Positions 16,918-25,438 of a stretch of DNA of 64,000 nucleotides are shown here, one piece after another; position 1 is the first letter of the stretch, and each line of letters starts with the position of its first letter. Below the pieces are notes generated by a model that searched no databases, was not told where the DNA came from, and saw only the letters and a program-made list of their open reading frames with translations. Made by a program: the position numbers and the translations under genes. Source of the stretch: Paenibacillus sp. FSL R5-0766 (GTDB lineage: Bacteria > Bacillota > Bacilli > Paenibacillales > Paenibacillaceae). The DNA lies in contig NZ_CP150227.1 of assembly GCF_037971845.1 (NCBI RefSeq), positions 1,054,001-1,118,000 of the forward strand, read 5' to 3'.

Positions 16918-17514
16918 TCAGTCTTTCAACACGACATTGTCAGGCCTGTAATGAATGATCTTGAACAATTCCTCAGCCATGTAGGCGGGGCTGTGCTTGA
17001 AGTCTTGTCTGATCCACTCCATGATCATGCCGAATATCGCATGAGACTGGTAACTTGCCAGCAGTTCATGGTTAATGTGCTGCGGGAAGATGTGGTTCAG
17101 ATCCTGTAAGGCCAGATCCCGAAGAACATCACAGATCATACGCTGGAAGTTGGAGGAGGCCGCCTCAGATTTCACAACCAATGTGTAGAATTGAGCATGT
17201 TGGTGCACATGCTCAAATATAGTGATCGCCGAAGAGGGCATCAGATTGACTTGGAACTCTTCCTCATCCTGATAAGGTTTACGAAAAGAAGTCACCAGAT
17301 CCTGAATTACATCATCGATAATCTCGTTGAACAGGTCTTCTTTGTACTGATAATGCCTGTAGAAAGTTCCCCGATTCAGGTCGGCTCGCTGCACAATATC
17401 CGTAATTGAAATTTCTTTAAAGGAATGTTTCTGCATCAAATGGATGAGTGCATCCTTCAGTGCAGCTTTTGATTTCTTGATTCTTCGGTCCATCGAATTC
17501 GGAGTTTCAGACAT
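16918..17514 (-). CDS. TetR-family regulator divergent from SDR gene
   Basis: 198 residues with an N-terminal helix-turn-helix (ALIHLMQKHSFKEISITDIVQRADLNRGTFYRHYQYKEDLFNEII). The C-terminal half resembles the DhaS-type TetR_C group. ATG 17514 has AGGAGG upstream. It is divergent from a short-chain dehydrogenase, the likely target, and two inverted repeats lie in the shared intergenic region. Confidence 0.88.
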   Translation of the reverse strand: MSETPNSMDRRIKKSKAALKDALIHLMQKHSFKEISITDIVQRADLNRGTFYRHYQYKEDLFNEIIDDVIQDLVTSFRKPYQDEEEFQVNLMPSSAITIFEHVHQHAQFYTLVVKSEAASSNFQRMICDVLRDLALQDLNHIFPQHINHELLASYQSHAIFGMIMEWIRQDFKHSPAYMAEELFKIIHYRPDNVVLKD

Positions 17515-17536
17515 CTATTTTCCTCCTCGCGAGTTC

Positions 17537-17553
17537 ACTTTATTAATTAAAGT
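17537..17553. promoter_or_regulatory. inverted repeat, candidate TetR operator
   Basis: ACTTTA and TAAAGT separated by 5 bp, just upstream of the TetR start. It is a plausible autoregulatory site but short and AT-rich. Confidence 0.4.
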
Positions 17554-17645
17554 ACATTCGGGCTTATTAGTGTTGTTTAACGTACAACTGGACAAGCTTT
17601 TACTGATTGAAGTGAAACGCTATGACTTATTATACTAAGGATAGG

Positions 17646-17671
17646 AGTTAATGAACATTTGTTTGTTAACT
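17646..17671. promoter_or_regulatory. inverted repeat upstream of SDR gene
   Basis: AGTTAA ... TTAACT with an inner GAAC/GTTT-like partial symmetry, about 36 bp before the SDR start and near its expected promoter. Candidate second TetR site. Confidence 0.4.
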
Positions 17672-17706
17672 TATTGTAAACGAATACACAAAGGAGGATA
17701 CATGGA

Positions 17707-18465
17707 ATGAAACTTCAAGATAAAGTTGCAGTTGTTACAGGTGCTGGTTCAGGTATGGGGAAAGCAATTGCCACGTTGTATGCTCAAGAAGGCGCGAAAG
17801 TCGTCGTATCGGATATTAACGAAGAATCCGCACAAGCGGTAGTGAATGATATTAAAGCCCAGGGTGGAGAAGCGATTGTCGTTCTGGCCAATGTAGCCAA
17901 AGAAGAAGATGTGCAAAATCTGATCGATACGACGGTGAGCACATATGGTACAGTAGATATTCTAATTAACAATGCGGGAATTATGGATGGCATGGAGCCG
18001 GCAGCTGATATAACGGATGAGAAGTGGGAGAGATTGTTTACTGTGAACACAACCAGTGTGATGCGGACAACACGTAAGGTATTGCCGATCTTCCTGGAAA
18101 AACAAAAAGGTGTTATCGTGAACATTGCTTCGGCAGGGGGCCTACACGGCGGACGTGCAGGAGCAGCCTATACGGCGTCCAAACATGCGGTCGTGGGCTT
18201 CACCAAAAATACAGGGTACATGTATGCTGAGCAAGGCATTCGCTGTAATGCGATCGCTCCAGGCGCTGTGGCAACCAATATCAGCTCCTCCATGACAGGT
18301 ATTAGCCATTTCGGTGCAGGGAGGCAACAGCTTGGGATGGCAATCAACCCACGCATCGGGACGAGCGAAGAGATCGCCAAAGTGGCTTTGTTCCTTGGAT
18401 CTGACGAGTCCAGCTTCGTGAACGGAACTGTCGTTACAGCAGATGCTGGCTGGAGCTCTTATTAA
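17707..18465 (+). CDS. short-chain dehydrogenase/reductase
   Basis: 252 residues, classical SDR. The cofactor-binding TGAGSGMG is at 12-19, NNAG at about 87-90, the catalytic Ser in NIASAGG, and YTASK (Tyr/Lys of YxxxK) at about 157-161. The C-terminal NGTVVTADAGW is typical. AAAGGAGG lies upstream of the ATG. It likely reduces or oxidises a small carbonyl/alcohol with NAD(P)(H); the substrate is unknown. The divergent TetR regulator suggests induction by a small molecule. Confidence 0.9.
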   Translation: MKLQDKVAVVTGAGSGMGKAIATLYAQEGAKVVVSDINEESAQAVVNDIKAQGGEAIVVLANVAKEEDVQNLIDTTVSTYGTVDILINNAGIMDGMEPAADITDEKWERLFTVNTTSVMRTTRKVLPIFLEKQKGVIVNIASAGGLHGGRAGAAYTASKHAVVGFTKNTGYMYAEQGIRCNAIAPGAVATNISSSMTGISHFGAGRQQLGMAINPRIGTSEEIAKVALFLGSDESSFVNGTVVTADAGWSSY

Positions 18466-18513
18466 TCTATTCAAGTGCAGTCGAGCATGGAGTACGGAAA
18501 TAGTGTGTGAATT

Positions 18514-18550
18514 AAGGAAGCCGCATAATTATAAGCGGCTTCCTTTTTTT
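18514..18550 (+). terminator. terminator after SDR gene
   Basis: GGAAGCCGC and GCGGCTTCC form a perfect 9-bp stem around a 9-nt loop, followed by seven T residues. Confidence 0.85.
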
Positions 18551-18601
18551 GCACCTATGCACCTACGTACGGTGGATAACAGCATCATATTCCGTGTAGG
18601 A

Positions 18602-18611
18602 CAAACGTTTG
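18602..18611. promoter_or_regulatory. LacI-type operator, downstream copy
   Basis: CAAACGTTTG, identical to the two operators upstream of the sugar-binding-protein gene, but located beyond the 3' end of the LacI gene. No promoter function is expected here, so it may be an auxiliary looping site. Confidence 0.55.
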
Positions 18612-18638
18612 CATTACTACACGGAAACCCGAAATGAA

Positions 18639-19673
18639 TCAATCTGAGGGTGGCCTTGGTTTGGAAAAGAGTGAGGATTCACGCACGATCAGACGATGGG
18701 GGATAATGACCGGATTATGAAGCTGTGGTTCCCCATTAAGAATTTTTAACAGTACCTGAACGGCTGTATAACCAAGCTGATAAGTCCCGATGTCGATAGA
18801 GCTTAGGGGTGGAGAAGCCAGTTCCGATAATGCAATATTGTTAAAACTGACCACACTGATATCTTCAGGCACCAGATAATGAAGCTCGGCAAGAGCTCTC
18901 AATACCCCAAAGGCCACGTTGTCATCGATGACAACAATTGCTGTGGGTCTGTCCGGCAAGGACATGAACAGCGACATCGCTCTGAATCCACTTTCCTGTA
19001 GAAATTCACCTTCCACAATCCAGTCACTATCCGCATCCAGCCCGGCTTGGGCAAGCGCTTTTTGGTATCCTAACATGCGATCATGCGATAACGTAATGTC
19101 CGGAGGACCACTGACAAATCCGATTCGAGTATGTCCCTGAGCAATCAGATGATGAGTCGCATCATAAGCGGTCTGCACATTATCGTTATCCACCATGGGG
19201 GCATTTGGATGAGCTTCACTGCGACCGATTAACACAAAAGGAAACTTTTCCGCTTCCAGAAATGAAATGATGGGATCATCTCGTTTGGACCCAAGCAACA
19301 GAATACCATCCACTCTGCGGCCATGCACAAGGCGGGATATCGCATGCAGTTCATTGTCTGATGATGTTTCGGTTGTTAGCAGCAATTCATAATTCATACG
19401 GGTGGCATGTGTAATAATACCTCGCAGCAGTTCCCCGAAAAAGTAATTCTGAAACAACTCTTCTGCAGGACGCGGAAGCATAATCCCAAGGGTATGTGTT
19501 GTTTTGGAAACCAGGCTCTTTGCGATGATGTTGGGATGGTAGTTTAATTCTTTCATGATTTGCTTCACTTTGAGAGATGTCTTGGTGCTGATTCTGGGAT
19601 GGTTGGAAATCACCCGTGACACTGTAGAAGGGGAAACACCCGCCAATTTGGCAATATCCTTGATCGTAATCAT
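18639..19673 (-). CDS. LacI-family repressor of the maltodextrin/cyclodextrin genes
   Basis: 344 residues from ATG 19673 (GAAGGGA upstream; residues further upstream in frame are not family-like). The N-terminal DNA-binding domain is ITIKDIAKLAGVSPSTVSRVISNHPRIS, followed by the periplasmic-binding-type sensor domain (LGIMLPR..., GFVSGPPDITLSHDRMLGYQKAL). It is divergent from the maltodextrin-binding lipoprotein gene. Three CAAACGTTTG sites, two in the shared intergenic region, fit a LacI dimer site, so it probably represses the transport operon and itself. MalR-like role inferred from context. Confidence 0.88.
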   Translation of the reverse strand: MITIKDIAKLAGVSPSTVSRVISNHPRISTKTSLKVKQIMKELNYHPNIIAKSLVSKTTHTLGIMLPRPAEELFQNYFFGELLRGIITHATRMNYELLLTTETSSDNELHAISRLVHGRRVDGILLLGSKRDDPIISFLEAEKFPFVLIGRSEAHPNAPMVDNDNVQTAYDATHHLIAQGHTRIGFVSGPPDITLSHDRMLGYQKALAQAGLDADSDWIVEGEFLQESGFRAMSLFMSLPDRPTAIVVIDDNVAFGVLRALAELHYLVPEDISVVSFNNIALSELASPPLSSIDIGTYQLGYTAVQVLLKILNGEPQLHNPVIIPHRLIVRESSLFSKPRPPSD

Positions 19674-19869
19674 GTAAAAAATCCCTTCTGAACAATCGTA
19701 TAAATATTCTCCTATGGTAATCCAAAGGATACGAGAAATCAATTGCTAACTGCCGAGTAAGGGATGCTCATGAAGTAAAATTAAGGAAGAAAGAGTCAGA
19801 ACAAGGAAACAGGAAATTACTGTAGGTAGAAGAAAGAAAATGGTTAAAATTGAGCAAATATGGCTTGTG

Positions 19870-19906
19870 CAAACGTTTGTGCAAATAAAGTTCGTTATTG
19901 TATGAT
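19870..19906 (+). promoter_or_regulatory. LacI operator overlapping promoter of the sugar ABC operon
   Basis: CAAACGTTTG at 19870-19879 is flanked by TTGTG/TGCAA, which extends the symmetry. TTGTGC (19877-19882) and TATGAT (19901-19906) at 18-bp spacing make a candidate -35/-10. Repressor binding would therefore cover the -35 region. Confidence 0.6.
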
Positions 19907-19916
19907 GTGATTGTTA

Positions 19917-19930
19917 TTGTAGCGCTTACA
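19917..19930. promoter_or_regulatory. cre-like site for CcpA
   Basis: The minus strand reads TGTAAGCGCTACAA, matching 13 of 14 positions of the consensus TGWAARCGYTWNCW. It lies just after the candidate -10, a position that gives catabolite repression by roadblock in Bacillus. Confidence 0.6.
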
Positions 19931-20006
19931 TCAGTGGGTTTACATACTTCTTGACTTTTTTACCCCTACATATTGAACGGAGAGGTCATCTTGTCTTCCA
20001 TTTGAG

Positions 20007-20016
20007 CAAACGTTTG
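20007..20016. promoter_or_regulatory. second upstream LacI operator
   Basis: CAAACGTTTG within TTTGAGCAAACGTTTGTAC, 137 bp from the first and 60 bp before the lipoprotein start. It suits cooperative binding or looping. Confidence 0.6.
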
Positions 20017-20076
20017 TACAAAAGGGTGAAAAGCGCGAACTTTGTTGGACCAAGCAGAGGGAAGGGGACATTTTAC

Positions 20077-21363
20077 ATGAGAAAATGGCAAGGGGCAACA
20101 TTGTCCGTCATGATGGCTTTTACACTGGCTGCGTGCGGGGCTGGAGGCGCAAGCACATCTCCAACTACGGCTGGTGAGAATCCAGAGGAGGTTGTTCAAC
20201 TGACAGCCGAGAACCTTCAGCCGGAAGAAGGGGCAACCCTGGTGATCTGGGAGGATAAAAATCAAAGCAGCTTTATTGAGCAAAGGGTCAAAAAATTCGA
20301 AGAAAAATATGGGGTAACGGTCAAAATGGAGGAATTACCTCCAACCGACCAGGTAACCAAGCTGACGACGGATGGTCCAGCGGGTCTGGCGGCAGATGTG
20401 GTTGTTTTCCCGCATGATAAGATTGGTAGCGCTTCAGAGGCGGGACTTATTCTGCCCAATGACATATTCGAAGCAGAGACCGTAGAGAACACCAGCGACA
20501 ACGCGCTGAAGGCAGTGACGTTCAAGGATATCCTGTACGGCTATCCGTACAGCGTGGAGACTTACGCCCTTTTCTATAACAAGGCACTCTATCCAGAAGC
20601 TCCGAAAAACTTCGATGAGATTATCAGTTTCGCCAAGACATTCAATAATGTGAAGTCCAATCAGTATGCGCTGATGTGGGAATTGCAGCAATTTTACTAT
20701 AACTATGCGTTCCTGGCTTCGCAGGGCGGTTATATTTTTGGAGACAACGGGATGGATAGCGCGGATCTCGGTCTGAATAACGAAGGAGCCCAGAAAGGTG
20801 GACAGTTCTTGCAGACGCTGAAGTCGGAAGTACTGCCGCTCAAGATGGGTGACGTGAACTATGATATCAAAAAAGGATTATTCTCCAGCGGAAAACTCGC
20901 TATGGACATTAATGGTCCGTGGACCATTGCCGATTATCGCAATGCAGGTATTGATTTTGGCGTTGCTCCGCTTCCGGCAATCGATGGCAAACCGATGACC
21001 TCATTCTCAGGTGTTAAAGCCTATTATGTGAATGCATTTACGCAATACCCAAATGCGTCGAAGCTCTTGGCAGCGTTCCTTTCCAATGAAGAAGCTCAGA
21101 TGGAGAACTTTGACCTGAACGGTACACTTCCTGCGAACAAAAACGTAGCTGCTGATCCGAAATTGCAAGAGGACTCAATCAACAAGGCATTCCTGGAACA
21201 GTTCAACAACTCAACACCAATGCCTTCGCTTCCTGCCATGGACAGCGTATGGGGACCAATCACTTCGGCCATTACGGATATCTGGGATACCGATAAGGAC
21301 GTGAAGGCATCGCTGGACAATGCCGTGAAACAGATCCAGGAAAGCCTTGCTACCGTCCAATAG
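20077..21363 (+). CDS. maltodextrin/cyclodextrin ABC transporter substrate-binding lipoprotein
   Basis: 428 residues from ATG 20077 with GAAGGGGA upstream. The signal peptide ends in the lipobox LAAC, so it is lipid-anchored outside the membrane. The mature part is a family 1 sugar-binding protein of MalE type (TLVIWEDKNQSSFIEQRVKKFEEKYG at the start; FSSGKLAMDINGPWTIADYRNAGIDFGVAPLP in the middle). It is the first gene of a binding-protein/MalF/MalG operon. Neighbouring CGTase and cyclomaltodextrinase suggest maltodextrins and cyclodextrins as ligands. A repeat element separates it from the permeases and may adjust relative expression. Confidence 0.88.
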   Translation: MRKWQGATLSVMMAFTLAACGAGGASTSPTTAGENPEEVVQLTAENLQPEEGATLVIWEDKNQSSFIEQRVKKFEEKYGVTVKMEELPPTDQVTKLTTDGPAGLAADVVVFPHDKIGSASEAGLILPNDIFEAETVENTSDNALKAVTFKDILYGYPYSVETYALFYNKALYPEAPKNFDEIISFAKTFNNVKSNQYALMWELQQFYYNYAFLASQGGYIFGDNGMDSADLGLNNEGAQKGGQFLQTLKSEVLPLKMGDVNYDIKKGLFSSGKLAMDINGPWTIADYRNAGIDFGVAPLPAIDGKPMTSFSGVKAYYVNAFTQYPNASKLLAAFLSNEEAQMENFDLNGTLPANKNVAADPKLQEDSINKAFLEQFNNSTPMPSLPAMDSVWGPITSAITDIWDTDKDVKASLDNAVKQIQESLATVQ

Positions 21364-21401
21364 GGACGAACGACGAATTCGAAGATATGCATAAGAGCTG
21401 C

Positions 21402-21625
21402 ATAATTGAACTTCATATTTACACAAAAACGGAGAGGACAGAAGGAAGCTGAAGAAGTGAAACTAAAAGCTTTCTGAAAGAAAGCTACTTCGGAAGCATA
21501 CGCTCGCCTTTATCACCGGATTTTCCCAATTAGAAAAGGGATCGAAAAAAATCTGGGGATAACAGCGATCGGAAGCTTATTCTGTCATCGGAGTGGTCAG
21601 TGTAAGTACACTTTTGTTCAATGTA
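21402..21625 (+). repeat. interspersed repeat, copy D (between binding-protein and permease genes)
   Basis: Contains ATTTACAC at the left, ACGGAGAGGACAGAA, the AAAGCTTTCTGAAAGAAAGCT hairpin, TATCACCGGATTTT and AATCTGGGGATAACAGCGAT. The ends are partly eroded (ATAATTGAAC left, TTGTTCAATGTA right). It lies inside the sugar ABC operon, about 35 bp upstream of the malF-like start, in the same orientation as the gene. Confidence 0.8.
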
Positions 21626-21659
21626 TTCAGGTTAGCAATAGGCAGGGAGGAGAGAGCGA

Positions 21660-23015
21660 ATGCAACAGCAGCATGTCCCGGTGCCCGTTGGACCGAACAG
21701 GGAAAGACAGCACCGGATGACAGCGGCCATATGTTCCATCATACTGCAAGGTCTTGGACAGCTGTACAATCGACAATGGATTAAGGGGATTTGTCTACTG
21801 TTACTGGAGGGGGCAGGGCTTGCGTACCTGCTTCCTCGCCTGTCACAGGCCGTATGGGGCATATGGACACTGGGGGAAAATACACAGCGTTTTGTCAAAG
21901 TGAATGGGTCTACCGTACTTCAAAGGGGAGACCATTCCATCTTTTTGCTGCTTGATGGCATTATCGTACTGCTGGTGTTTTTTGTGTTTATCCTGATCTA
22001 CATTCTGAATATTCGGGATGCGTACGTCACGGGACTTGCGAGGGAGGAAGGCAAGCAGACCCTGGGCGCAGCGGCTTCGCTTCGGAACATGATGGACAAA
22101 AACTTTCCGTATCTGTTCCTGTCCATCCCGGCACTGGGTATTCTTTTCTTCACCGTTATGCCCATCCTGTTTACGATCACAATTGCATTTACGAACTATT
22201 CGGCCCCGGATCATATTCCGCCAGCCAAACTCGTGGACTGGGTGGGCTTCAAGACGTTCAGTGATCTGATTCAATTGAAATCCTGGAGCCAGACATTTTA
22301 CGGCGTGCTCACTTGGACGGTCATCTGGGCCATTCTGGCTACAGTCACCACCTATTTTGGTGGCGTACTTGTAGCACTGTTGATTGAACAGCGGGGCATC
22401 CGCTTCAAAAAGCTGTGGCGGACGATCTTTATCCTACCTTATGCGATCCCACAGATCATCTCCTTGCTGCTCATGCGTAATCTGTTCAATGGTCAGTTTG
22501 GTCCGATCAATACGTACATGAGAGCATTTGGGCTGGAGGGATTACCCTGGCTGACAGATCCGTTCTGGGCTAAAGTCACCGTCATTGTCGTTAACATGTG
22601 GATCGGTATTCCGGTCAGTATGGTGCTGATTCTGGGTGTATTGACGGCCATCCCTCGTGATCTTTACGAGGCTGCCGAAGTGGACGGAGCATCCGCGTTT
22701 CAGAAATTCCGGATCATTACGATACCGTTCATTCTTTTTGCCACAACTCCGGTACTCATCATGCAGTTCGCCGGAAACTTCAACAACTTCAATGTCATCT
22801 TCCTGCTGACCAACGGGAATCCATTGCGGGGAGACTACCAGTACGCAGGGGCCACGGATCTGCTGGTGACCTGGCTCTACAAGCTCACGCTTGACAATAA
22901 CAAATTCAACATGGCTTCAGCGGTAGGCATTATCATCTTCCTCATTATCGCTTCATTCTCTATCTGGAACTTCCGCCGCTCCAAATCATTCAAGGAGGAG
23001 GACATGATTCAATGA
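21660..23015 (+). CDS. MalF-like sugar ABC transporter permease
   Basis: 451 residues, an integral membrane protein. An extra N-terminal segment with several helices precedes the core permease domain. The ABC-ATPase contact loop (EAA motif) is clear: YEAAEVDGASAFQKFRIITIPF, about residues 335-357. The first helices and the PLL-less N-terminus follow the MalF pattern of long N-terminal extensions. The start ATG has GGAGG upstream. It overlaps the next gene by four bases (ATGA). No ATPase gene is nearby, so a shared MsmX-type ATPase elsewhere is expected. Confidence 0.9.
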   Translation: MQQQHVPVPVGPNRERQHRMTAAICSIILQGLGQLYNRQWIKGICLLLLEGAGLAYLLPRLSQAVWGIWTLGENTQRFVKVNGSTVLQRGDHSIFLLLDGIIVLLVFFVFILIYILNIRDAYVTGLAREEGKQTLGAAASLRNMMDKNFPYLFLSIPALGILFFTVMPILFTITIAFTNYSAPDHIPPAKLVDWVGFKTFSDLIQLKSWSQTFYGVLTWTVIWAILATVTTYFGGVLVALLIEQRGIRFKKLWRTIFILPYAIPQIISLLLMRNLFNGQFGPINTYMRAFGLEGLPWLTDPFWAKVTVIVVNMWIGIPVSMVLILGVLTAIPRDLYEAAEVDGASAFQKFRIITIPFILFATTPVLIMQFAGNFNNFNVIFLLTNGNPLRGDYQYAGATDLLVTWLYKLTLDNNKFNMASAVGIIIFLIIASFSIWNFRRSKSFKEEDMIQ

Positions 23016-23848
23016 AGACACGTAATAATCCGCTGCGTTTGGCCCTGAGTTATGTGCTGTTGCTGATCATCGCCGTTGTCTCCATCTATCCGGTGCTCTG
23101 GATCTTTCTCTCTTCTCTGAGACCTGGCGCGGCATTGTTTAGTGAACGGTTATGGCCAGAAGCATTCACGCTTACCCATTACGGGGAACTGTTCAATAAC
23201 CCGTCTTTTATGTACGGCAGATGGTATATGAATACGCTGAAAATTGCCTTTTTCACGATGATCTTCTCCACGTTGATGGTGACACTCGGGATGTATGCCC
23301 TGTCCCGCTTCCGCTTCCGTGGACGTAAAACGATTCTCTCCACCATGCTAATCCTCGGCATGTTCCCGAGTTTCATGAGCATGATTGCCATCTATATCAT
23401 TTTGCTGCAAATTAAATTGCTCGACACCCACGCTGCGCTTATCCTGGTCTATTCATCAGGGGCGGTCCTGGGCGGATTTATCGTCAAAGGTTTCTTTGAT
23501 ACGATTCCCCGCAGTCTGGACGAAGCAGCCCGCATGGATGGTGCAAGTCACCTGCGTGTATTCACCAGCATCATCCTGCCTTTATCCAAGCCGATGCTGA
23601 CTTATGTGGCACTAACCAGTTTCACCGGTGCGTGGATGGACTTTATCTTCGCCCGGCTGGTGCTGCGGACGAAAGAGAACTGGACGCTTGCGGTGGGTAT
23701 GTGGGATCTGGTCAACCGTTATCAGGACAGTAACTTTACGATGTTTGCTGCGGGGGCGGTACTGATCGCTATTCCAATTACCCTGCTGTTTGTTTTCCTG
23801 CAACGATTCCTGGTTCAGGGTCTGACGGCAGGAGCTTCGAAAGGGTAA
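23012..23848 (+). CDS. MalG-like sugar ABC transporter permease
   Basis: 278 residues with six membrane helices. The EAA loop is DEAARMDGASHLRVFTSIILPLSKP (about 169-193), and the C-terminus RFLVQGLTAGASKG is typical of MalG. The start overlaps the MalF-like stop. It completes the permease pair of the maltodextrin importer. Confidence 0.92.
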   Translation: MKTRNNPLRLALSYVLLLIIAVVSIYPVLWIFLSSLRPGAALFSERLWPEAFTLTHYGELFNNPSFMYGRWYMNTLKIAFFTMIFSTLMVTLGMYALSRFRFRGRKTILSTMLILGMFPSFMSMIAIYIILLQIKLLDTHAALILVYSSGAVLGGFIVKGFFDTIPRSLDEAARMDGASHLRVFTSIILPLSKPMLTYVALTSFTGAWMDFIFARLVLRTKENWTLAVGMWDLVNRYQDSNFTMFAAGAVLIAIPITLLFVFLQRFLVQGLTAGASKG

Positions 23849-23893
23849 TCCTGTGCCATAACAGCATAGTTAGCCGCGATCCCTGCGGCACTC

Positions 23894-23955
23894 AACCAGG
23901 CACTTCCGTGATGTCATGTCTTTGTCGACTGGCAAAGCTACGGAAGTGCCTGGTT
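23894..23955. terminator. long hairpin after the sugar ABC operon
   Basis: AACCAGGCACTTCCGT pairs perfectly with ACGGAAGTGCCTGGTT (16 bp) around a 30-nt loop. The T-tract is poor, but its position after the last permease gene suggests a terminator or mRNA 3'-end stabiliser. Confidence 0.6.
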
Positions 23956-23995
23956 CTGTATGGGCTCGAATCATGATTAGGGAGGAACGTGATTT

Positions 23996-25282
23996 ATGGG
24001 CATGAACCCGTCCAGTGAGCCCGAGATTATGGGATACCAAGATGGACAAGCTGCATTGCATAATACTAAAGCTCCACCAACACTTTGGCGTAATGTTACC
24101 TTTAGGAGGATATTGTACGGCTACGGCATCTCGGTCTTCGGGGATTGCTTCAATGGGATTGCGATCAGCTTGTGGGTGTTACAGACCACAGGCAGTGCAA
24201 AGAGCATGGCGGCCGTACAGATCTGCAATATGGCTGTCAGTTTTCTGTTTGGATCGGTGGCGGGTACGGTTGCAGACCGATTGGATCGCAGGAAGCTGAT
24301 GCTGGCCTCGGATGTATTCCGCGGTGTGATGGCTGTGCTGATTGCGATTAGCCTGTTCGGTTGGCATGCTCCGTTTCCGGTGGTGCTTCTGTTGCTTTCA
24401 CTCTCCATGTTTTCAAGCCTGTTTCAGGCCCCTGCATTCCACGCCTCTGTAGCAAGTATGGTGGGCAGAGAACATATTCAACAAGCCACCGGAACCATTC
24501 ATATGGTGGATAATCTTGCCCGAATCAGCGGACTAGCAGCAGCTGGGGTTGCTGTTGCTGCATTTGGCGGATTCGTTGCCATATTAATTACAGGGGCAAC
24601 CTTTCTGTTGTCCGCAGTCTGTGTGCTGATGGCGGGCCGCTTTCCTGAGGTACAGCGATCCGTTAGTCAGCAGACCACGTTTGCTCAGGAGTGGCGCAGT
24701 TCGTTTGGCTACATCTATCGGAATCGTCTGATTCGATCCATTGTATTGCTCAATCCGGTGCTGATCTTATTTTTCATGTCAGCCATGATGCTGGTTCAAG
24801 TAATGGCGGTCAAGGTATGGGAGGCTAATCCGGTGCAGTTTGGATTAATTGAGACCTGTATTCCGCTGGGATATATGATTGGCTCTGCGCTGTTGATTGC
24901 TTCGGGAAAACGATTGAAGCGAAGAGGGAGATGGGTATTTATCGGTCTGATTGTATTAGGGCCACTTTATATTTTTTTGGCGAATGTATCCTCCCCAATT
25001 ATGGCGTTACCGTTCATCGTGGGCGGAGGTGCGATGTTCGCGTGCTGTACAATGCTCACCCAGATTATGCTGAGGACAGCCGTTCCAGACGAGCTGCAAG
25101 GAAGAGTCTATGGCGTAGTTGGAACAATCACCAGTACAGCGCCTATTCTGGGATTGACGGTTGTCTCCGTATTGGCAGATCAATGGGGGGCAGCCTCTGT
25201 GCTGCAAGGCGTGGGCATATTACTGCTGGCAACAGGTATTCTGGCTGCTACAACATTGAAGTCGATTCGAACCTATCAATGA
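23996..25282 (+). CDS. MFS transporter (EntS/macrolide-efflux type)
   Basis: 428 residues with about 12 membrane helices. The cytoplasmic loop motif VAGTVADRLDRRKLMLASD is characteristic of the MFS_3 efflux group. A central loop separates the two halves (about 200-220). The start ATG follows GGGAGG. It stands alone between the sugar operon and convergent CGTase. It could export a drug or a siderophore; nothing in the sequence fixes the substrate. Confidence 0.85.
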   Translation: MGMNPSSEPEIMGYQDGQAALHNTKAPPTLWRNVTFRRILYGYGISVFGDCFNGIAISLWVLQTTGSAKSMAAVQICNMAVSFLFGSVAGTVADRLDRRKLMLASDVFRGVMAVLIAISLFGWHAPFPVVLLLLSLSMFSSLFQAPAFHASVASMVGREHIQQATGTIHMVDNLARISGLAAAGVAVAAFGGFVAILITGATFLLSAVCVLMAGRFPEVQRSVSQQTTFAQEWRSSFGYIYRNRLIRSIVLLNPVLILFFMSAMMLVQVMAVKVWEANPVQFGLIETCIPLGYMIGSALLIASGKRLKRRGRWVFIGLIVLGPLYIFLANVSSPIMALPFIVGGGAMFACCTMLTQIMLRTAVPDELQGRVYGVVGTITSTAPILGLTVVSVLADQWGAASVLQGVGILLLATGILAATTLKSIRTYQ

Positions 25283-25306
25283 CATGTATGATACATCAAA
25301 ATGATA

Positions 25307-25360
25307 TGAATTGAACCCACATGTACACATTCAACAGAGAGAGGATAGAAGCAATCTAAG
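25307..25360 (+). repeat. degenerate left end of the interspersed repeat (copy F)
   Basis: ATGAATTGAAC, TGTACAC and AGAGAGGATAGAA resemble the left terminal part of copies B, D and E. The similarity then stops and a terminator hairpin follows. Weak, short remnant. Confidence 0.4.
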
Positions 25361-25381
25361 CAACTTCGCTAGGTACAGCAA

Positions 25382-25419
25382 AACCCGGAGCATACGCTGC
25401 GTTAGCGTAACTCCGGGTT
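25382..25419. terminator. terminator between MFS gene and CGTase
   Basis: AACCCGGAG and CTCCGGGTT (9 bp) enclose an inner TACGCT/AGCGTA hairpin. It is shared by the two converging genes. Confidence 0.65.
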
Positions 25420-25438
25420 AGCTTGTGGACTGGATATT

